64,000 nt of DNA from Streptomyces durmitorensis. GTDB taxonomy: Bacteria > Actinomycetota > Actinomycetes > Streptomycetales > Streptomycetaceae. This document shows, piece by piece, positions 43,054 to 51,570 of the stretch; the stretch's first letter is position 1, and each line of letters opens with the position of its first letter. Made by a program: the position numbers and the translations under genes. Below the pieces are notes generated by a model that was given only the letters and a program-made list of their open reading frames with translations, searched no databases and was not told the origin of the DNA. The stretch covers positions 4,588,001 to 4,652,000 of the forward strand of contig NZ_CP097289.1 of NCBI RefSeq assembly GCF_023498005.1, in the 5' to 3' direction.

Positions 43054-44274
43054 ATGGACGTCCCCGCCCCGCCCTTCGCCCCTTGGTCGCCGGAGTTCAT
43101 CGCCGACCCCTACCCGGCCTACGCACAGCTGCGGGCCGCCGGGCGGGTCCACTACTTCGAACCGACCGACCAGTGGCTGATCCCGCACCACGCCGACGTG
43201 TCGGCGCTGCTGCGGGACCGGCGGCTCGGGCGGACCTATCTGCACCGCTTCACGCACGAGGAGTTCGGGCGCCAGGCCCCGCCGCCCGAGCACGAGCCGT
43301 TCCACGTCCTGAACGACAACGGCATGCTCGACCTGGAGGCGCCGACCCACACCCGGATCCGGCGCCTGGTGTCGAAGGCGTTCACGCCGCGCACTGTGGA
43401 GCAACTCCGGCCGTACGTCGAGGAGTTGGCCGATCGGCTCGTACGGGATCTGGTGGCCGACGGGGGCGGGGATCTCGCGGCGCGCGTCGCCGAGCCGCTG
43501 CCGGTGGCCGTCATCGCGCAGATGCTGGGCATCCCGGAGGCCGACCGGGACCAGCTGCGGCCCTGGTCGGCCGACATCTGCGGGATGTACGAGCTGAATC
43601 CGTCAGAGGAGACGGCGGGGCGGGCCGTCCGCGCCTCGCTCGAATTCTCGGCGTACCTGCGCGAACTCATCGCCGTACGACGCGAGAAGCCCGGCGACGA
43701 CCTGATCTCGGGGCTCATCGCCGCCCACGAGGACGGGGAGTCCCTGAGCGAGCAGGAGATGATCTCCACCTGCGTGCTGCTCCTCAACGCGGGGCACGAG
43801 GCGACGGTCAACGCCACCGTCAACGGCTGGTACGCGCTCTTCCGCAACCCGGCGCAACTCGCCGCCCTACGCGCGGATCCCGGGGGTCTGATCCCCACCG
43901 CGGTGGAGGAGTTGATGCGGTACGACACCCCGCTCCAGCTCTTCGAGCGGTGGGTCCTGGACGACATCGAGGTCGACGGCACCGTGATCCCGCGCGGCAG
44001 CGAGGTCGCCCTCCTCTTCGGCTCGGCCAACCACGACCCGGCGGTCTTCACCGCCCCGGCCGAACTGGACCTGGCCCGCGCCGAGAACCCGCACATCTCC
44101 TTCAGCGCGGGCATCCACTACTGCATCGGCGCACCCCTGGCCCGCATCGAACTGGCCGCGTCGCTCGGGGCATTGCTGCGCCGGGCGCCGGGCCTGTCTC
44201 TCGCCTCCGAGCCGGAGCGCAGGCCGAACTTCGTGATCCGGGGGCTGCGGGAGCTCCTCGTGCGGGTCCCCTGA
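43054..44274 (+). CDS. Cytochrome P450
   Basis: The protein has 406 residues. I-helix AGHEAT (about residues 249-254, oxygen-binding), the ExxR pair in VEELMRYDTPLQLFERW, and the haem loop FSAGIHYCIGAPLAR with axial Cys357. The sequence resembles the CYP107-like soluble bacterial P450s, needing ferredoxin and ferredoxin reductase partners encoded elsewhere. No biosynthetic cluster surrounds it. It lies downstream of a response regulator, on the same strand, with a short tandem repeat between, and converges on the hydrolase gene with 8 bases between stops. Confidence 0.93.
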   Translation: MDVPAPPFAPWSPEFIADPYPAYAQLRAAGRVHYFEPTDQWLIPHHADVSALLRDRRLGRTYLHRFTHEEFGRQAPPPEHEPFHVLNDNGMLDLEAPTHTRIRRLVSKAFTPRTVEQLRPYVEELADRLVRDLVADGGGDLAARVAEPLPVAVIAQMLGIPEADRDQLRPWSADICGMYELNPSEETAGRAVRASLEFSAYLRELIAVRREKPGDDLISGLIAAHEDGESLSEQEMISTCVLLLNAGHEATVNATVNGWYALFRNPAQLAALRADPGGLIPTAVEELMRYDTPLQLFERWVLDDIEVDGTVIPRGSEVALLFGSANHDPAVFTAPAELDLARAENPHISFSAGIHYCIGAPLARIELAASLGALLRRAPGLSLASEPERRPNFVIRGLRELLVRVP

Positions 44275-44282
44275 CCCCGCTC

Positions 44283-45161
44283 TCAGTACGCCAGCTGCGC
44301 GATCTCCTCCGCCACCACCGCGCAGGCGTCGGCCGCCGGGTCGATCAGCGGGAAGTGCCCGACGTCTTCGAGAAGCGTGACCCCGACGACCTCGCCCGCC
44401 TTCGCCGCCGCGTCGGCGTACGCCTCGGCGACCGCCTGCGGCACGACGATGTCCGTACGGCCCTGGACGACGGTCGTGGCGATGCCGGTCGGCAGCAGGG
44501 CCGCCGGGTCGGCGTGCGCGAGACGCTCCTCGAACTTCCCCTTCTCGCCGAGGAGTTGGAGAGCCGCGTCCGAGCAGACGCCCAGCTCCTGCGCCATGCG
44601 GAAGTCGGCGATGGGCGCGAGGGCGACGACACCGCGGAACGCGGCGGGCCGGTCGATGCGCCAGGGCGAGCCGGTGGGCAGCACGTGCCGGGACGCGGCC
44701 CAGAGCGCGAGGTGGCCGCCCGCGGAGTGGCCCGTGACGACGGTGCGGCGGACGTCGGCCGACGGCAGGAGTTCGGCGACGAGCGCGGGCAGCGCGTCGA
44801 AGGCGGCCGCGACGTCGTCGAAGGTCTCGGGCCAGCGGCCGGCGGCGGGGCCGCCCCCCTGGGCGGGAATCGAACTGCCGCGCCGGTACTCGACGTTGGC
44901 CACGGCGAAGCCCCGTCTGGCCAGGAAGTCCGCGAAGGGCGTGAGGTGCTGCCGGTCGTACGGGGCCCGCCAGGCACCGCCGTGCAAGGCGACGACGAGG
45001 GGGGCGGGGGTCTCCGTGACGGTCCGGGGTTCGTAGAAGTCGATCACCTGGTCGGGGTGTTCGCCGTACGCGGCGGTGGCGTCGGGCGTCACCGCGGGGT
45101 GCGAGAAGGCGGAGTCGGCCTCTGCGGCATCGCGGGCCACGGCGGCGGCGTCGTCCGGCAT
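44283..45161 (-). CDS. kynB: Alpha/beta hydrolase, probable kynurenine formamidase
   Basis: The protein has 292 residues from ATG 45161, preceded by AGAGAGG. The oxyanion HGGAW (60-64), nucleophile Ser146 in GHSAGG, Asp237 and His269 give a complete triad of the eukaryotic-type arylformamidase / BD-FAE-like fold. It lies downstream of kynureninase and tryptophan 2,3-dioxygenase genes on the same strand, so it is most likely N-formylkynurenine formamidase, the missing step between them. The symbol rests on context, since bacterial KynB proper is a different fold. A repeat element fills the gap to kynU. Confidence 0.75.
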   Translation of the reverse strand: MPDDAAAVARDAAEADSAFSHPAVTPDATAAYGEHPDQVIDFYEPRTVTETPAPLVVALHGGAWRAPYDRQHLTPFADFLARRGFAVANVEYRRGSSIPAQGGGPAAGRWPETFDDVAAAFDALPALVAELLPSADVRRTVVTGHSAGGHLALWAASRHVLPTGSPWRIDRPAAFRGVVALAPIADFRMAQELGVCSDAALQLLGEKGKFEERLAHADPAALLPTGIATTVVQGRTDIVVPQAVAEAYADAAAKAGEVVGVTLLEDVGHFPLIDPAADACAVVAEEIAQLAY

Positions 45162-45215
45162 GCGACAACCTCTCTGCGGGGAGTGGAGCTGCTGCGGGTG
45201 GGTGTTCATTTGATC

Positions 45216-45285
45216 TTCCCCTACCCCGCCCCTTCCCGATACCGGGGTTCCGCCCCGAACCCCGCCCGGGAAGGGCGGGATCCGG
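45216..45285. repeat. Dispersed intergenic repeat, copy 3 (partial)
   Basis: This copy contains CCCGCCCCTTCCCGA and GGGGTTCCGCCCCGAACCCCG, the first modules of the family. It lies between kynU and the formamidase gene and may form a hairpin there. (The second string is a 21-base hairpin; its arm is GGGGTTCCGCCCC.). Confidence 0.65.
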
Positions 45286-45306
45286 GGGCAGAATCGCCGG
45301 AGGCCG

Positions 45307-46545
45307 TCAGCCGGCGATCCCGGTTCCGGTCCCGGTCTCGCCCAGCGTCCGCGCGAGCACTCCCGCCGCCCGCTCCACATCGGCGAAGCCGACGTACAAC
45401 GGCGTGAAGCCGAACCGCAGCACGTCCGGCGCACGGAAGTCACCGACCACGCCGTGCTCGACCAGGCGCCGCATGACGTCACCCGCGTCCTCGCAGCGCA
45501 GCGCGACCTGGCTGCCGCGCTGCTCGTGGGCGGCCGGGGTGATCACCTCGACGCGGCCCTCGGGGACGTAGGCCGCCACGCACTCGACGAAGAAGTCCGT
45601 CAGGGCGAGGGACTTGGCGCGTACGGCCTCGATGGACACCCCGTCCCAGACGTCGAGCGCCGCGTCGAGCGCCAGCATCGACAGGATGTCGGGCGTACCG
45701 ACCCGGCCCCGCACGGCGCCGTCGGCCGCCTCGAACTCCGGCCGCATGCCGAAGGGCTCCGCGTGCGAGTTCCAGCCGGGCAGCGGGGAGTCGAAGCGGG
45801 CCTGCAGATCCGCCCGTACGTAGAGGTAGGCAGGTGAACCCGGCCCCCCGTTCAGGTACTTGTAGGTGCACCCGACCGCGAGGTCGACGCCGTGCTCGTC
45901 GAGCCCGACGGGCAGCGCGCCCGCGGTGTGGCACAGGTCCCAGACCACGAGCGCACCCGCGTCGTGCACGGCCGCGGTCAGGGCGGGCAGATCGTGCAGC
46001 CGCCCGGTGCGGTAGTCGGCGTGGTTGAGGAGCACCACCGCCGTACGCGGGCCGAGGACACCGTGCACCTCGCCCGGCGCGACCGGCACCAGCGTGCATC
46101 CCGTCATGCGCGCCGCCGACTGCGCGATGTACCCGTCCGTGGGGAACGTCGTCGCGTCAACCACGATCTCGTCGCGCCCCTCGCCCGAGTCACGGGCCAT
46201 GCGTACCGCCGCGACCAGGGCCTTGAAGACGTTCACGCTCGTCGAGTCGCCGACGACGATCTGGCCGGGGGCGGCGCCCACGAGGGGGGCTATGCGGTCG
46301 CCGATGCGCTCGGGGGCGGTCCACCAGCCGCTTTCCTCCCAGGAGCGGATGCGGAGCTGGCCCCACTGGCGTGAGATGACGTCCGCCACGCGCTCCTGGA
46401 CGACCGTGGGCAGGGCGCCCAGCGAGTTTCCGTCCAGGTAGACGGTGTCGTCCAGTTCGAACTCCGCGCGCTTCGCGCTGAGTTCGTCCTCACTGTCCCT
46501 CTTCGCCGCCTGCGCTCGGAGGGCGTCGTACGAAACCTCAGACAT
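45307..46545 (-). CDS. kynU: Kynureninase
   Basis: The protein has 412 residues. PLP enzyme that cleaves L-kynurenine to anthranilate and L-alanine. FLDGNSLGA-like motif YLDGNSLGALP (36-46), the phosphate loop GDSTSVNVFKAL (99-110), WDLCHTAGA (202-210) with the Asp that holds the PLP nitrogen, and the Schiff-base lysine K229 in CTYKYLNGGPGS. It overlaps the stop of the tryptophan dioxygenase by 8 bases, so the two are coupled. The call is secure. Confidence 0.96.
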   Translation of the reverse strand: MSEVSYDALRAQAAKRDSEDELSAKRAEFELDDTVYLDGNSLGALPTVVQERVADVISRQWGQLRIRSWEESGWWTAPERIGDRIAPLVGAAPGQIVVGDSTSVNVFKALVAAVRMARDSGEGRDEIVVDATTFPTDGYIAQSAARMTGCTLVPVAPGEVHGVLGPRTAVVLLNHADYRTGRLHDLPALTAAVHDAGALVVWDLCHTAGALPVGLDEHGVDLAVGCTYKYLNGGPGSPAYLYVRADLQARFDSPLPGWNSHAEPFGMRPEFEAADGAVRGRVGTPDILSMLALDAALDVWDGVSIEAVRAKSLALTDFFVECVAAYVPEGRVEVITPAAHEQRGSQVALRCEDAGDVMRRLVEHGVVGDFRAPDVLRFGFTPLYVGFADVERAAGVLARTLGETGTGTGIAG

Positions 46546-47359
46546 GGCTCCTCGCAGTCCACAGCTCGGGGAAGACGTTCTTCGTCGCGCGCTTCTCCAG
46601 CCAGGCCACTCCGGCCGAGCCGCCCGTGCCCGTCTTGGAGCCCATCGCGCGGCGCGTCGCCACCAGGTGGTCGTTGCGCCAGCGCCACACCAGCTCGCCG
46701 ACGTCCGTCAACACCTCGCCGAGGCGCGCGAGTTCATCGCTCTCGTCACCCGAGTAGAGGTCGGTCCACACCTTCTCGACCTCGGGCGACGGCTCGTACC
46801 TCTGCGTCAGGTCACGCTGCAGCACGGCGGCCGGTACGGCGTGACCGCGGCGGGCGAGCAGGGCGAGGACCTCGTCGTAGAGGCTCGGCTCCTGGAGTGC
46901 CTTCTCCAGCTCCGCGTGGACGCGCGGCGCGCCCCGGTGGGGCACCAGCATGGACGCGGACTTGTCGCCGAGCAGGAACTCCATGCGGCGGTACATCGCG
47001 GACTGGAATCCGGATCCCTCGCCGAGCGCGGAACGGTAGGAGTTGAACTGCCCGGGGGTCAGCTGGGCGAGCGGGCGCCAGGAGGCGTTCAGCGCCTCCA
47101 GCTCGCGCAGGCTGCGCTTGAGCGCGGCCACGGCGGTGGGGATGTCGTCGCGGCGCAGGGCGTGCGACGCGGTCTCCCACTCGTGCACGATGACCGTGAA
47201 CCACAGCTCCATCACCTGGGTGGTGACCAGGAAGACCATCTCGCCGGGGTCGTCCGAGCGCAGGTGCTGGAGGTGCGTGAGGACGTCCGCCTGGACGTAG
47301 TCCTCGTAAGGGGTGGTTCCTGCGAAGTCGAGGTTCGGGGTGTCCGCCTCTTGGGACAT
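46538..47359 (-). CDS. kynA: Tryptophan 2,3-dioxygenase
   Basis: The protein has 273 residues. It opens the indole ring of L-tryptophan with O2 to give N-formylkynurenine, using haem. The motifs YEDYVQADVLTHLQHL, VFLVTTQVMELWFTVIVHEWETA (with the substrate-binding region) and LNASWRPLAQLTPGQFNSYRSALGEGSGFQS are the TDO hallmark. ATG 47359 has AAGGAG with a good spacing. First gene of kynA-kynU-kynB, giving a full route from tryptophan to anthranilate. Confidence 0.96.
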   Translation of the reverse strand: MSQEADTPNLDFAGTTPYEDYVQADVLTHLQHLRSDDPGEMVFLVTTQVMELWFTVIVHEWETASHALRRDDIPTAVAALKRSLRELEALNASWRPLAQLTPGQFNSYRSALGEGSGFQSAMYRRMEFLLGDKSASMLVPHRGAPRVHAELEKALQEPSLYDEVLALLARRGHAVPAAVLQRDLTQRYEPSPEVEKVWTDLYSGDESDELARLGEVLTDVGELVWRWRNDHLVATRRAMGSKTGTGGSAGVAWLEKRATKNVFPELWTARSHV

Positions 47360-47465
47360 CGCGATCTCCTTGATACGTACTCCGGGTAGCGGTCCGCCCC
47401 TGCCGTTACCGACACGGGGGCCCCGGTCCCCACCGGCATCCTCCGCAACATCCCACGAAACGGCA

Positions 47466-47499
47466 AGACCTGCCTGGTCACAGCGGACCAGGCAGGTCT
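47466..47499. terminator. Hairpin downstream of the DUF3151 gene
   Basis: AGACCTGCCTGGTC (47466-47479) and its complement at 47486-47499 form a 14-bp perfect stem with a 6-base loop. It lies 29 bases after the DUF3151 stop on the minus strand. Confidence 0.85.
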
Positions 47500-47527
47500 C
47501 GTACGTCGTGCGGACGCCTTGTGGGGC

Positions 47528-47941
47528 TCAGCCCAGGGTGTCCGCCGCCGCAGCGGAGGAGTCCCTCAGGAAGCCCGAGCAGCGCTCGTACTCCTCCTGC
47601 TCGCCGATCGACTGCGCGGCGCGCGCGAGGCCGTGCAGGGCGCGCAGGAAGCCGCGGTTCGGCTCGTGCTCCCACGGCACCGGGCCGTGGCCCTTCCAGC
47701 CTGCGCGGCGCAGCGAGTCGAGGCCGCGGTGGTAGCCGGTGCGGGCGTACGCGTACGACTCGACGACGCTGCCGCGCTCGAACGCCTCGTCGGCGAGCTG
47801 TGCCCAGGCGAGCGAGGAGGTCGGGTACTTCGCGGCGACGTCGGCGGGCGCCGCGCCGTTCGCGAGGAGCTCGCGCGGCTCCGGGTCGTCGGGCAGGTGG
47901 GTCGGGGGCGGTCCCCCGAGCAGATCCTTGTGAATGGCCAT
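47528..47941 (-). CDS. DUF3151 domain protein
   Basis: The protein has 137 residues from ATG 47941. LLANGAAPADVAAKYPTSSLAWAQLADEAFERG (about 28-60), YAYARTGYHRGLDSLRRAGWKGHGPVPWEHEPNRGFLRAL (about 64-103) and the C-terminal helix are typical of this actinobacterial family, which looks like a TPR-like helical repeat. Function unknown. It follows fba on the minus strand after a terminator and is usually its neighbour in actinobacteria, so it may relate to glycolysis or its control. Confidence 0.85.
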   Translation of the reverse strand: MAIHKDLLGGPPPTHLPDDPEPRELLANGAAPADVAAKYPTSSLAWAQLADEAFERGSVVESYAYARTGYHRGLDSLRRAGWKGHGPVPWEHEPNRGFLRALHGLARAAQSIGEQEEYERCSGFLRDSSAAAADTLG

Positions 47942-47973
47942 GGGTTCCAGTCTGCGCCATGACGGCATGCGAC

Positions 47974-48011
47974 GGGCCCGGCACCCCGTCCTGGAACGGG
48001 ATGCCGGGCCC
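47974..48011. terminator. Hairpin downstream of fba
   Basis: GGGCCCGGCA (47974-47983) pairs with TGCCGGGCCC (48002-48011) and CCCGT with ACGGG inside. It lies 21 bases after the fba stop on the minus strand. Confidence 0.85.
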
Positions 48012-48031
48012 TTCGGCGTGAGCGGCGGTGC

Positions 48032-49063
48032 CTACTTCAGCTTCGTGCCCGTGGAGCGCAGGTTCGCGCAGGCCTCGGTGACGCGCTTGGCCATGCCCGC
48101 CTCGGCGGCCTTGCCCCAGGTGCGGGGGTCGTACGTCTTCTTCGAGCCGACCTCGCCGTCGACCTTCAGGACGCCGTCGTAGTTCTTGAACATGTGGTCC
48201 GCGACGGGACGCGTGAAGGCGTACTGCGTGTCCGTGTCGAGGTTCATCTTCACGACGCCGTTCTCCAGGGCGGTCGCGATCTCCTCGGCGGTCGAGCCGG
48301 AGCCGCCGTGGAAGACGAAGTCGAACGGCTGCGAGCCCGCGGCCTTGCCGTGCTTGGCGGCGACGCCCTCCTGGAGGTCCTTGAGGAGCTCGGGACGCAG
48401 GACGACGTTGCCCGGCTTGTAGACGCCGTGGACGTTGCCGAAGGACGCGGCCAGGAGGTAGCGGCCCTTGTCGCCCAGGCCCAGGGCCTCGGCGGTGCGC
48501 AGCGCGTCGTCGACGGTCGTGTACAGCTCGTCGTTGATCTCGTGCGTGACGCCGTCCTCCTCGCCGCCGGTCGGGGTGATCTCGACCTCGAGGATGATCT
48601 TCGCGGCGGCGGCCTTCGCGAGCAGCTCCTGGCCGATGGCCAGGTTGTCGGCGAGGGTCTCGGCGGAGCCGTCCCACATGTGCGACTGGAAGAGCGGGTT
48701 ACGGCCGGCCTTGACGCGCTCGGCGGAGACGTCGATCAGCGGACGGACGTACGTGTCCAGCTTGTCCTTGGGGCAGTGGTCGGTGTGAAGGGCGACGGTG
48801 ATGTCGTACTTCGCGGCGACGATGTGCGCGAACTCGGCGAGGGCCACGGCGCCCGTCACCATGTCCTTGTTGTGCTGGCCGCCCAGGAACTCCGCACCAC
48901 CGGTGGAGATCTGGATGATGCCGTCGCTCTCGGCCTCCGCGAAACCGCGCAGTGCGGCGTGCAGCGTCTGCGAGGAGGTCACGTTGATGGCCGGGTAGGC
49001 GAACTTGCCTGCCTTCGCCCGGTCCAGCATCTCGGCGTAGACCTCGGGGGTTGCGATGGGCAT
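48032..49063 (-). CDS. fba: Class II fructose-bisphosphate aldolase
   Basis: The protein has 343 residues. Zinc enzyme that cleaves fructose-1,6-bisphosphate into dihydroxyacetone phosphate and glyceraldehyde-3-phosphate. FAYPAINVTSSQT (20-32), VALHTDHCPKDKLD (zinc His, about residues 94-107), FQSHMWDGSAETLADN, ILEVEITPTGGEEDGV (Glu and the phosphate loop) and the glycine-rich VFHGGSGSTAEEI are intact. It is transcribed alone, between hairpins. The call is secure. Confidence 0.97.
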   Translation of the reverse strand: MPIATPEVYAEMLDRAKAGKFAYPAINVTSSQTLHAALRGFAEAESDGIIQISTGGAEFLGGQHNKDMVTGAVALAEFAHIVAAKYDITVALHTDHCPKDKLDTYVRPLIDVSAERVKAGRNPLFQSHMWDGSAETLADNLAIGQELLAKAAAAKIILEVEITPTGGEEDGVTHEINDELYTTVDDALRTAEALGLGDKGRYLLAASFGNVHGVYKPGNVVLRPELLKDLQEGVAAKHGKAAGSQPFDFVFHGGSGSTAEEIATALENGVVKMNLDTDTQYAFTRPVADHMFKNYDGVLKVDGEVGSKKTYDPRTWGKAAEAGMAKRVTEACANLRSTGTKLK

Positions 49064-49110
49064 GTGTCCGCTCCTTGTGATGTGCGGGTGTGTGCTTGGC
49101 CCTGACCTAA

Positions 49111-49134
49111 GGGGGCGACGTCATCGTCGCCCCC
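49111..49134. terminator. Hairpin downstream of pyrE
   Basis: GGGGGCGACG (49111-49120), TCAT loop and CGTCGCCCCC (49125-49134), flanked by short A/T tracts. It lies 58 bases after the pyrE stop on the minus strand. Confidence 0.8.
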
Positions 49135-49191
49135 ATCTTTCCAGACTTGCCGGGCGGCTCGGCCCGGACGTAGGTCCTCAGTCCCTGGTCC

Positions 49192-49746
49192 TCAGTCGCT
49201 GAGGCCGAGGTCGTCCTTGGAGTACGCGAAGAGGTACGGCACCCCGGCGCCCTCGGTGATCTTCTCGCCCGCGCCGGTGGCGCGGTCGACGATGGTCGCG
49301 ACGCCGACCACCTCGGCACCGGCCTCACGCACGGCCTCGACGGCGGTGAGCGGGGAGCCACCGGTGGTGGACGTGTCCTCGACGACGAGTACGCGGCGGC
49401 CCTTGATGTCGGGGCCTTCCACCCTCCGCTGCATGCCGTGCGCCTTGGCGGCCTTGCGCACGACGAAAGCGTCGAGGCGCTTGCCGCGCGCGGCGGAGGC
49501 GTGCAGCATCGCGCCCGCGACGGGGTCGGCGCCCATGGTGAGGCCGCCGACGGCGTCGAAGTCGAGGTCGGCGGTGAGGTCGAGAAGCACCTGGCCGACC
49601 AGGGGGGCGGCCTCGCCGTCGAGGGTGATGCGGCGCAGGTCGATGTAGTAATCGGCTTCGAGACCCGAGGAGAGGGTCACCTTGCCGTGCACCACGGCCT
49701 TGTCCTTGATCTGCTGCAGCAGGGCGCCACGTACGTCGTCAGTCAT
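49192..49746 (-). CDS. pyrE: Orotate phosphoribosyltransferase
   Basis: The protein has 184 residues, a little shorter than most. It joins orotate and PRPP to OMP, the fifth step of UMP synthesis. The N-terminal GKVTLSSGLEADYYIDLRRITLD and the PRPP-binding loop RVLVVEDTSTTGGSPLTAVEA (about 113-133, broken here as a run of 21 at most across the loop) are intact. It sits alone between aldose epimerase and fba, not with other pyr genes. The call is secure. Confidence 0.94.
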   Translation of the reverse strand: MTDDVRGALLQQIKDKAVVHGKVTLSSGLEADYYIDLRRITLDGEAAPLVGQVLLDLTADLDFDAVGGLTMGADPVAGAMLHASAARGKRLDAFVVRKAAKAHGMQRRVEGPDIKGRRVLVVEDTSTTGGSPLTAVEAVREAGAEVVGVATIVDRATGAGEKITEGAGVPYLFAYSKDDLGLSD

Positions 49747-49776
49747 GCCTGTCAGCTTAAAGCCGCGTCCAGCGGC

Positions 49777-50568
49777 TCAGAGCCGCGTCCAGGTCCAGGT
49801 CGTCGACGTCTCCAGGGGGTCGATGGGGGTGACCAGGCGGGGCAGGGTGTTGAGCCCGTTGGGCGGCCCGGTCTGCGGCTCGACGCACACGGCGGCTTCC
49901 TGTTCGTCGTACACGACGACCCACTGCTCGCGGCTCTTCACCTTGAGCTCCAGCTGCTCGGGCCAGGTGAGGGCGACGTCGACACCGTCGGGCATGCCGA
50001 AGCAGTCGTCCCAGGGGCTGGGGGTGGGGGCGATGCGGTTGCCGGTGGGGAGGTGGTCGTCGCCGCGCTCCTCCTGCCAGGCGGGGCTGAAGTCGACGCG
50101 TACGTCCTCCTGGCCGAGGCCGCGGTTGAACCACGGGTGCCAGCCCGCCTGGGCGGGGAAGGAGTCGCCGTACGTCTCGATGCCCAGGGTGAGGGTGAGG
50201 GAGTCCTCGGTGAGGGCGATGAGCTGGGTGACGCGGCCTTCGTAGGGCCAGGGGTCGGCGAGGTCGTAGGTGAAGGCGGCCTCGGTCTTGCCCGCGCGGG
50301 CGGTGCGCCAGGCGGCGTCGCGGGCGAAGCCGTGGATGGCGTGGGGCGGGGAGTTGAGGGGCATCTGGTGGGTCGTGCCGCCGTTGCGGAACTTTCCCTC
50401 GCGGATGCGGCCGGCCCAGGGGGCCATGGGGAAGCAGCCGTAGCGGTCGCCCTGCCGCAGCAGCTCCAGGCCGCCGACCTTGAGGCTCCCGACCCGGCAG
50501 CCGTTCCCCGGCTGCAGGGTAATTTCCGCGTCACCCGCGGTCAGTGTCACGTCTTCTTCGCTACTCAC
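49777..50568 (-). CDS. Aldose 1-epimerase (galactose mutarotase) family protein
   Basis: The protein has 263 residues from GTG 50568. The galactose-mutarotase beta-sandwich has LQPGNGCRVGSLKVGGLELL at the start, CFPMAPWAGRIREGKF (about 41-56), HAIHGFARDAAW (about 76-87, the catalytic His pair region), and WHPWFNRGLGQED (about 142-154, the second His). It probably interconverts anomers of a hexose or hexose-6-phosphate, in the cytoplasm. Its 5' side is a long palindromic intergenic repeat and its 3' end runs 30 bases into the pyrE upstream region, so it can be co-transcribed with pyrE. Confidence 0.85.
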   Translation of the reverse strand: MSSEEDVTLTAGDAEITLQPGNGCRVGSLKVGGLELLRQGDRYGCFPMAPWAGRIREGKFRNGGTTHQMPLNSPPHAIHGFARDAAWRTARAGKTEAAFTYDLADPWPYEGRVTQLIALTEDSLTLTLGIETYGDSFPAQAGWHPWFNRGLGQEDVRVDFSPAWQEERGDDHLPTGNRIAPTPSPWDDCFGMPDGVDVALTWPEQLELKVKSREQWVVVYDEQEAAVCVEPQTGPPNGLNTLPRLVTPIDPLETSTTWTWTRL

Positions 50569-50594
50569 GGGGTTGACCCTACGGGCACAGATTT

Positions 50595-50764
50595 GTCCCC
50601 AACCCCGCCCCTTCCCGAAAACCGTGCCTGCGCCCCGGACCTACCTGGGGCTCCGCCCCAGACCCCGCTCCTCAAACGCCGGAGGGGCTGAATCTTCAGC
50701 CCCTCCGGCGTTTGAGGAGGCCCCCGCGCAGCGGGTTTTCGGGAAGGGGCGGGTTAGGGGATAC
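50595..50764. repeat. Dispersed intergenic repeat, copy 4, with a 25-bp palindrome
   Basis: The most complete copy of the family. It reads inward from both ends as an inverted repeat: CCAACCCCGCCCCTTCCCG at the left and its complement near 50740-50757. The core 50668-50719 has 25-base perfectly complementary arms (50668-50692 and 50695-50719) around two bases. It fills the 197 bases between the aldose epimerase and SRPBCC genes and probably acts as a terminator. Confidence 0.9.
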
Positions 50765-50765
50765 G

Positions 50766-51524
50766 TCATCGCCTGCGCCGAAGCGCCCGCCCAACAACAA
50801 TCGCCGAGGCCAGCACCACCGCAGCGGCAGGCGCGGCCCACCGCAGCGTCGCGCTGGTGGACATCGACTCGGCCGCCGGCGCGGGCGCGTACCGCCCCCG
50901 GGGCGGCGCGTGGTCGACCTCCTCCGCGCTGCGGCCGATCATCGTCCGCCGGGCATGCGCGGCCTCCGCGGGCGGCACCAAGATCTCTTCCTCGGCTTCG
51001 TCGAACGACGAAGGCGGAACGTCCGTCTCGAAGACGGAAACGTCCTCGACAGGCTCCACCACGACAGGCTCGGCCTCGGGCTCAGGCTCCTCGGCCCCCC
51101 GCCCCAACCCCTCCGCAAACCGCTCAAGCAGCCTCCGCACCGCACCCTCCACAGCCTGTGGAGAACTTTCGGCGACGCGCCCCTCCCCGGCACCCGTACC
51201 GGAGAACACCACCTGGGTCCCCTCGCCGTCCTCGGCGGGGTCGAGCCGCACCACCAGCGAGAGCTTCACGGAGCCGCCGCCCCGCACCTCCACGCCCTCG
51301 CCCTCGATCGCGAAGGAACCGTCGCCCCGCGACGCGACCCGCGCCGCACCCCGGTACGTGATCGTGTGGCCGCCGACCCGCACCTTGAGACGGCCGGAGA
51401 GCGGTGACGCGGACTCGTCCGCGTCGCGCTGAAGTCCGGGCACCGCCCCAGCGACCTGCTCGGGGTCGCTCAGCACCTGCTGAAGACGGTCGGCGGGAAC
51501 CGGAACGAACACCTCATGCTCCAT
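50766..51524 (-). CDS. SRPBCC-fold (CoxG-like) protein with C-terminal membrane anchor
   Basis: The protein has 252 residues from ATG 51524. Residues 1-130 form a START/SRPBCC domain (EHEVFVPVPADRLQQVLSDPEQVAGAVPGLQ, then LKVRVGGHTITYRG and FSGTGAGEGRVAESSPQAVEGAV), as in the CoxG carbon-monoxide dehydrogenase subunit G family. An acidic linker (140-205) precedes one C-terminal TM helix (about 225-245, ending RALRRRR). It may bind a hydrophobic small molecule at the membrane. No CO dehydrogenase genes are near, so the family name should not be taken as function. Coding strand minus, downstream of a spermidine-synthase-like gene. Confidence 0.8.
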   Translation of the reverse strand: MEHEVFVPVPADRLQQVLSDPEQVAGAVPGLQRDADESASPLSGRLKVRVGGHTITYRGAARVASRGDGSFAIEGEGVEVRGGGSVKLSLVVRLDPAEDGEGTQVVFSGTGAGEGRVAESSPQAVEGAVRRLLERFAEGLGRGAEEPEPEAEPVVVEPVEDVSVFETDVPPSSFDEAEEEILVPPAEAAHARRTMIGRSAEEVDHAPPRGRYAPAPAAESMSTSATLRWAAPAAAVVLASAIVVGRALRRRR

Positions 51525-51570
51525 GGCAACCGAGCCTACCCACGTGGCCGAGACCATGTACGTCAGTTCG

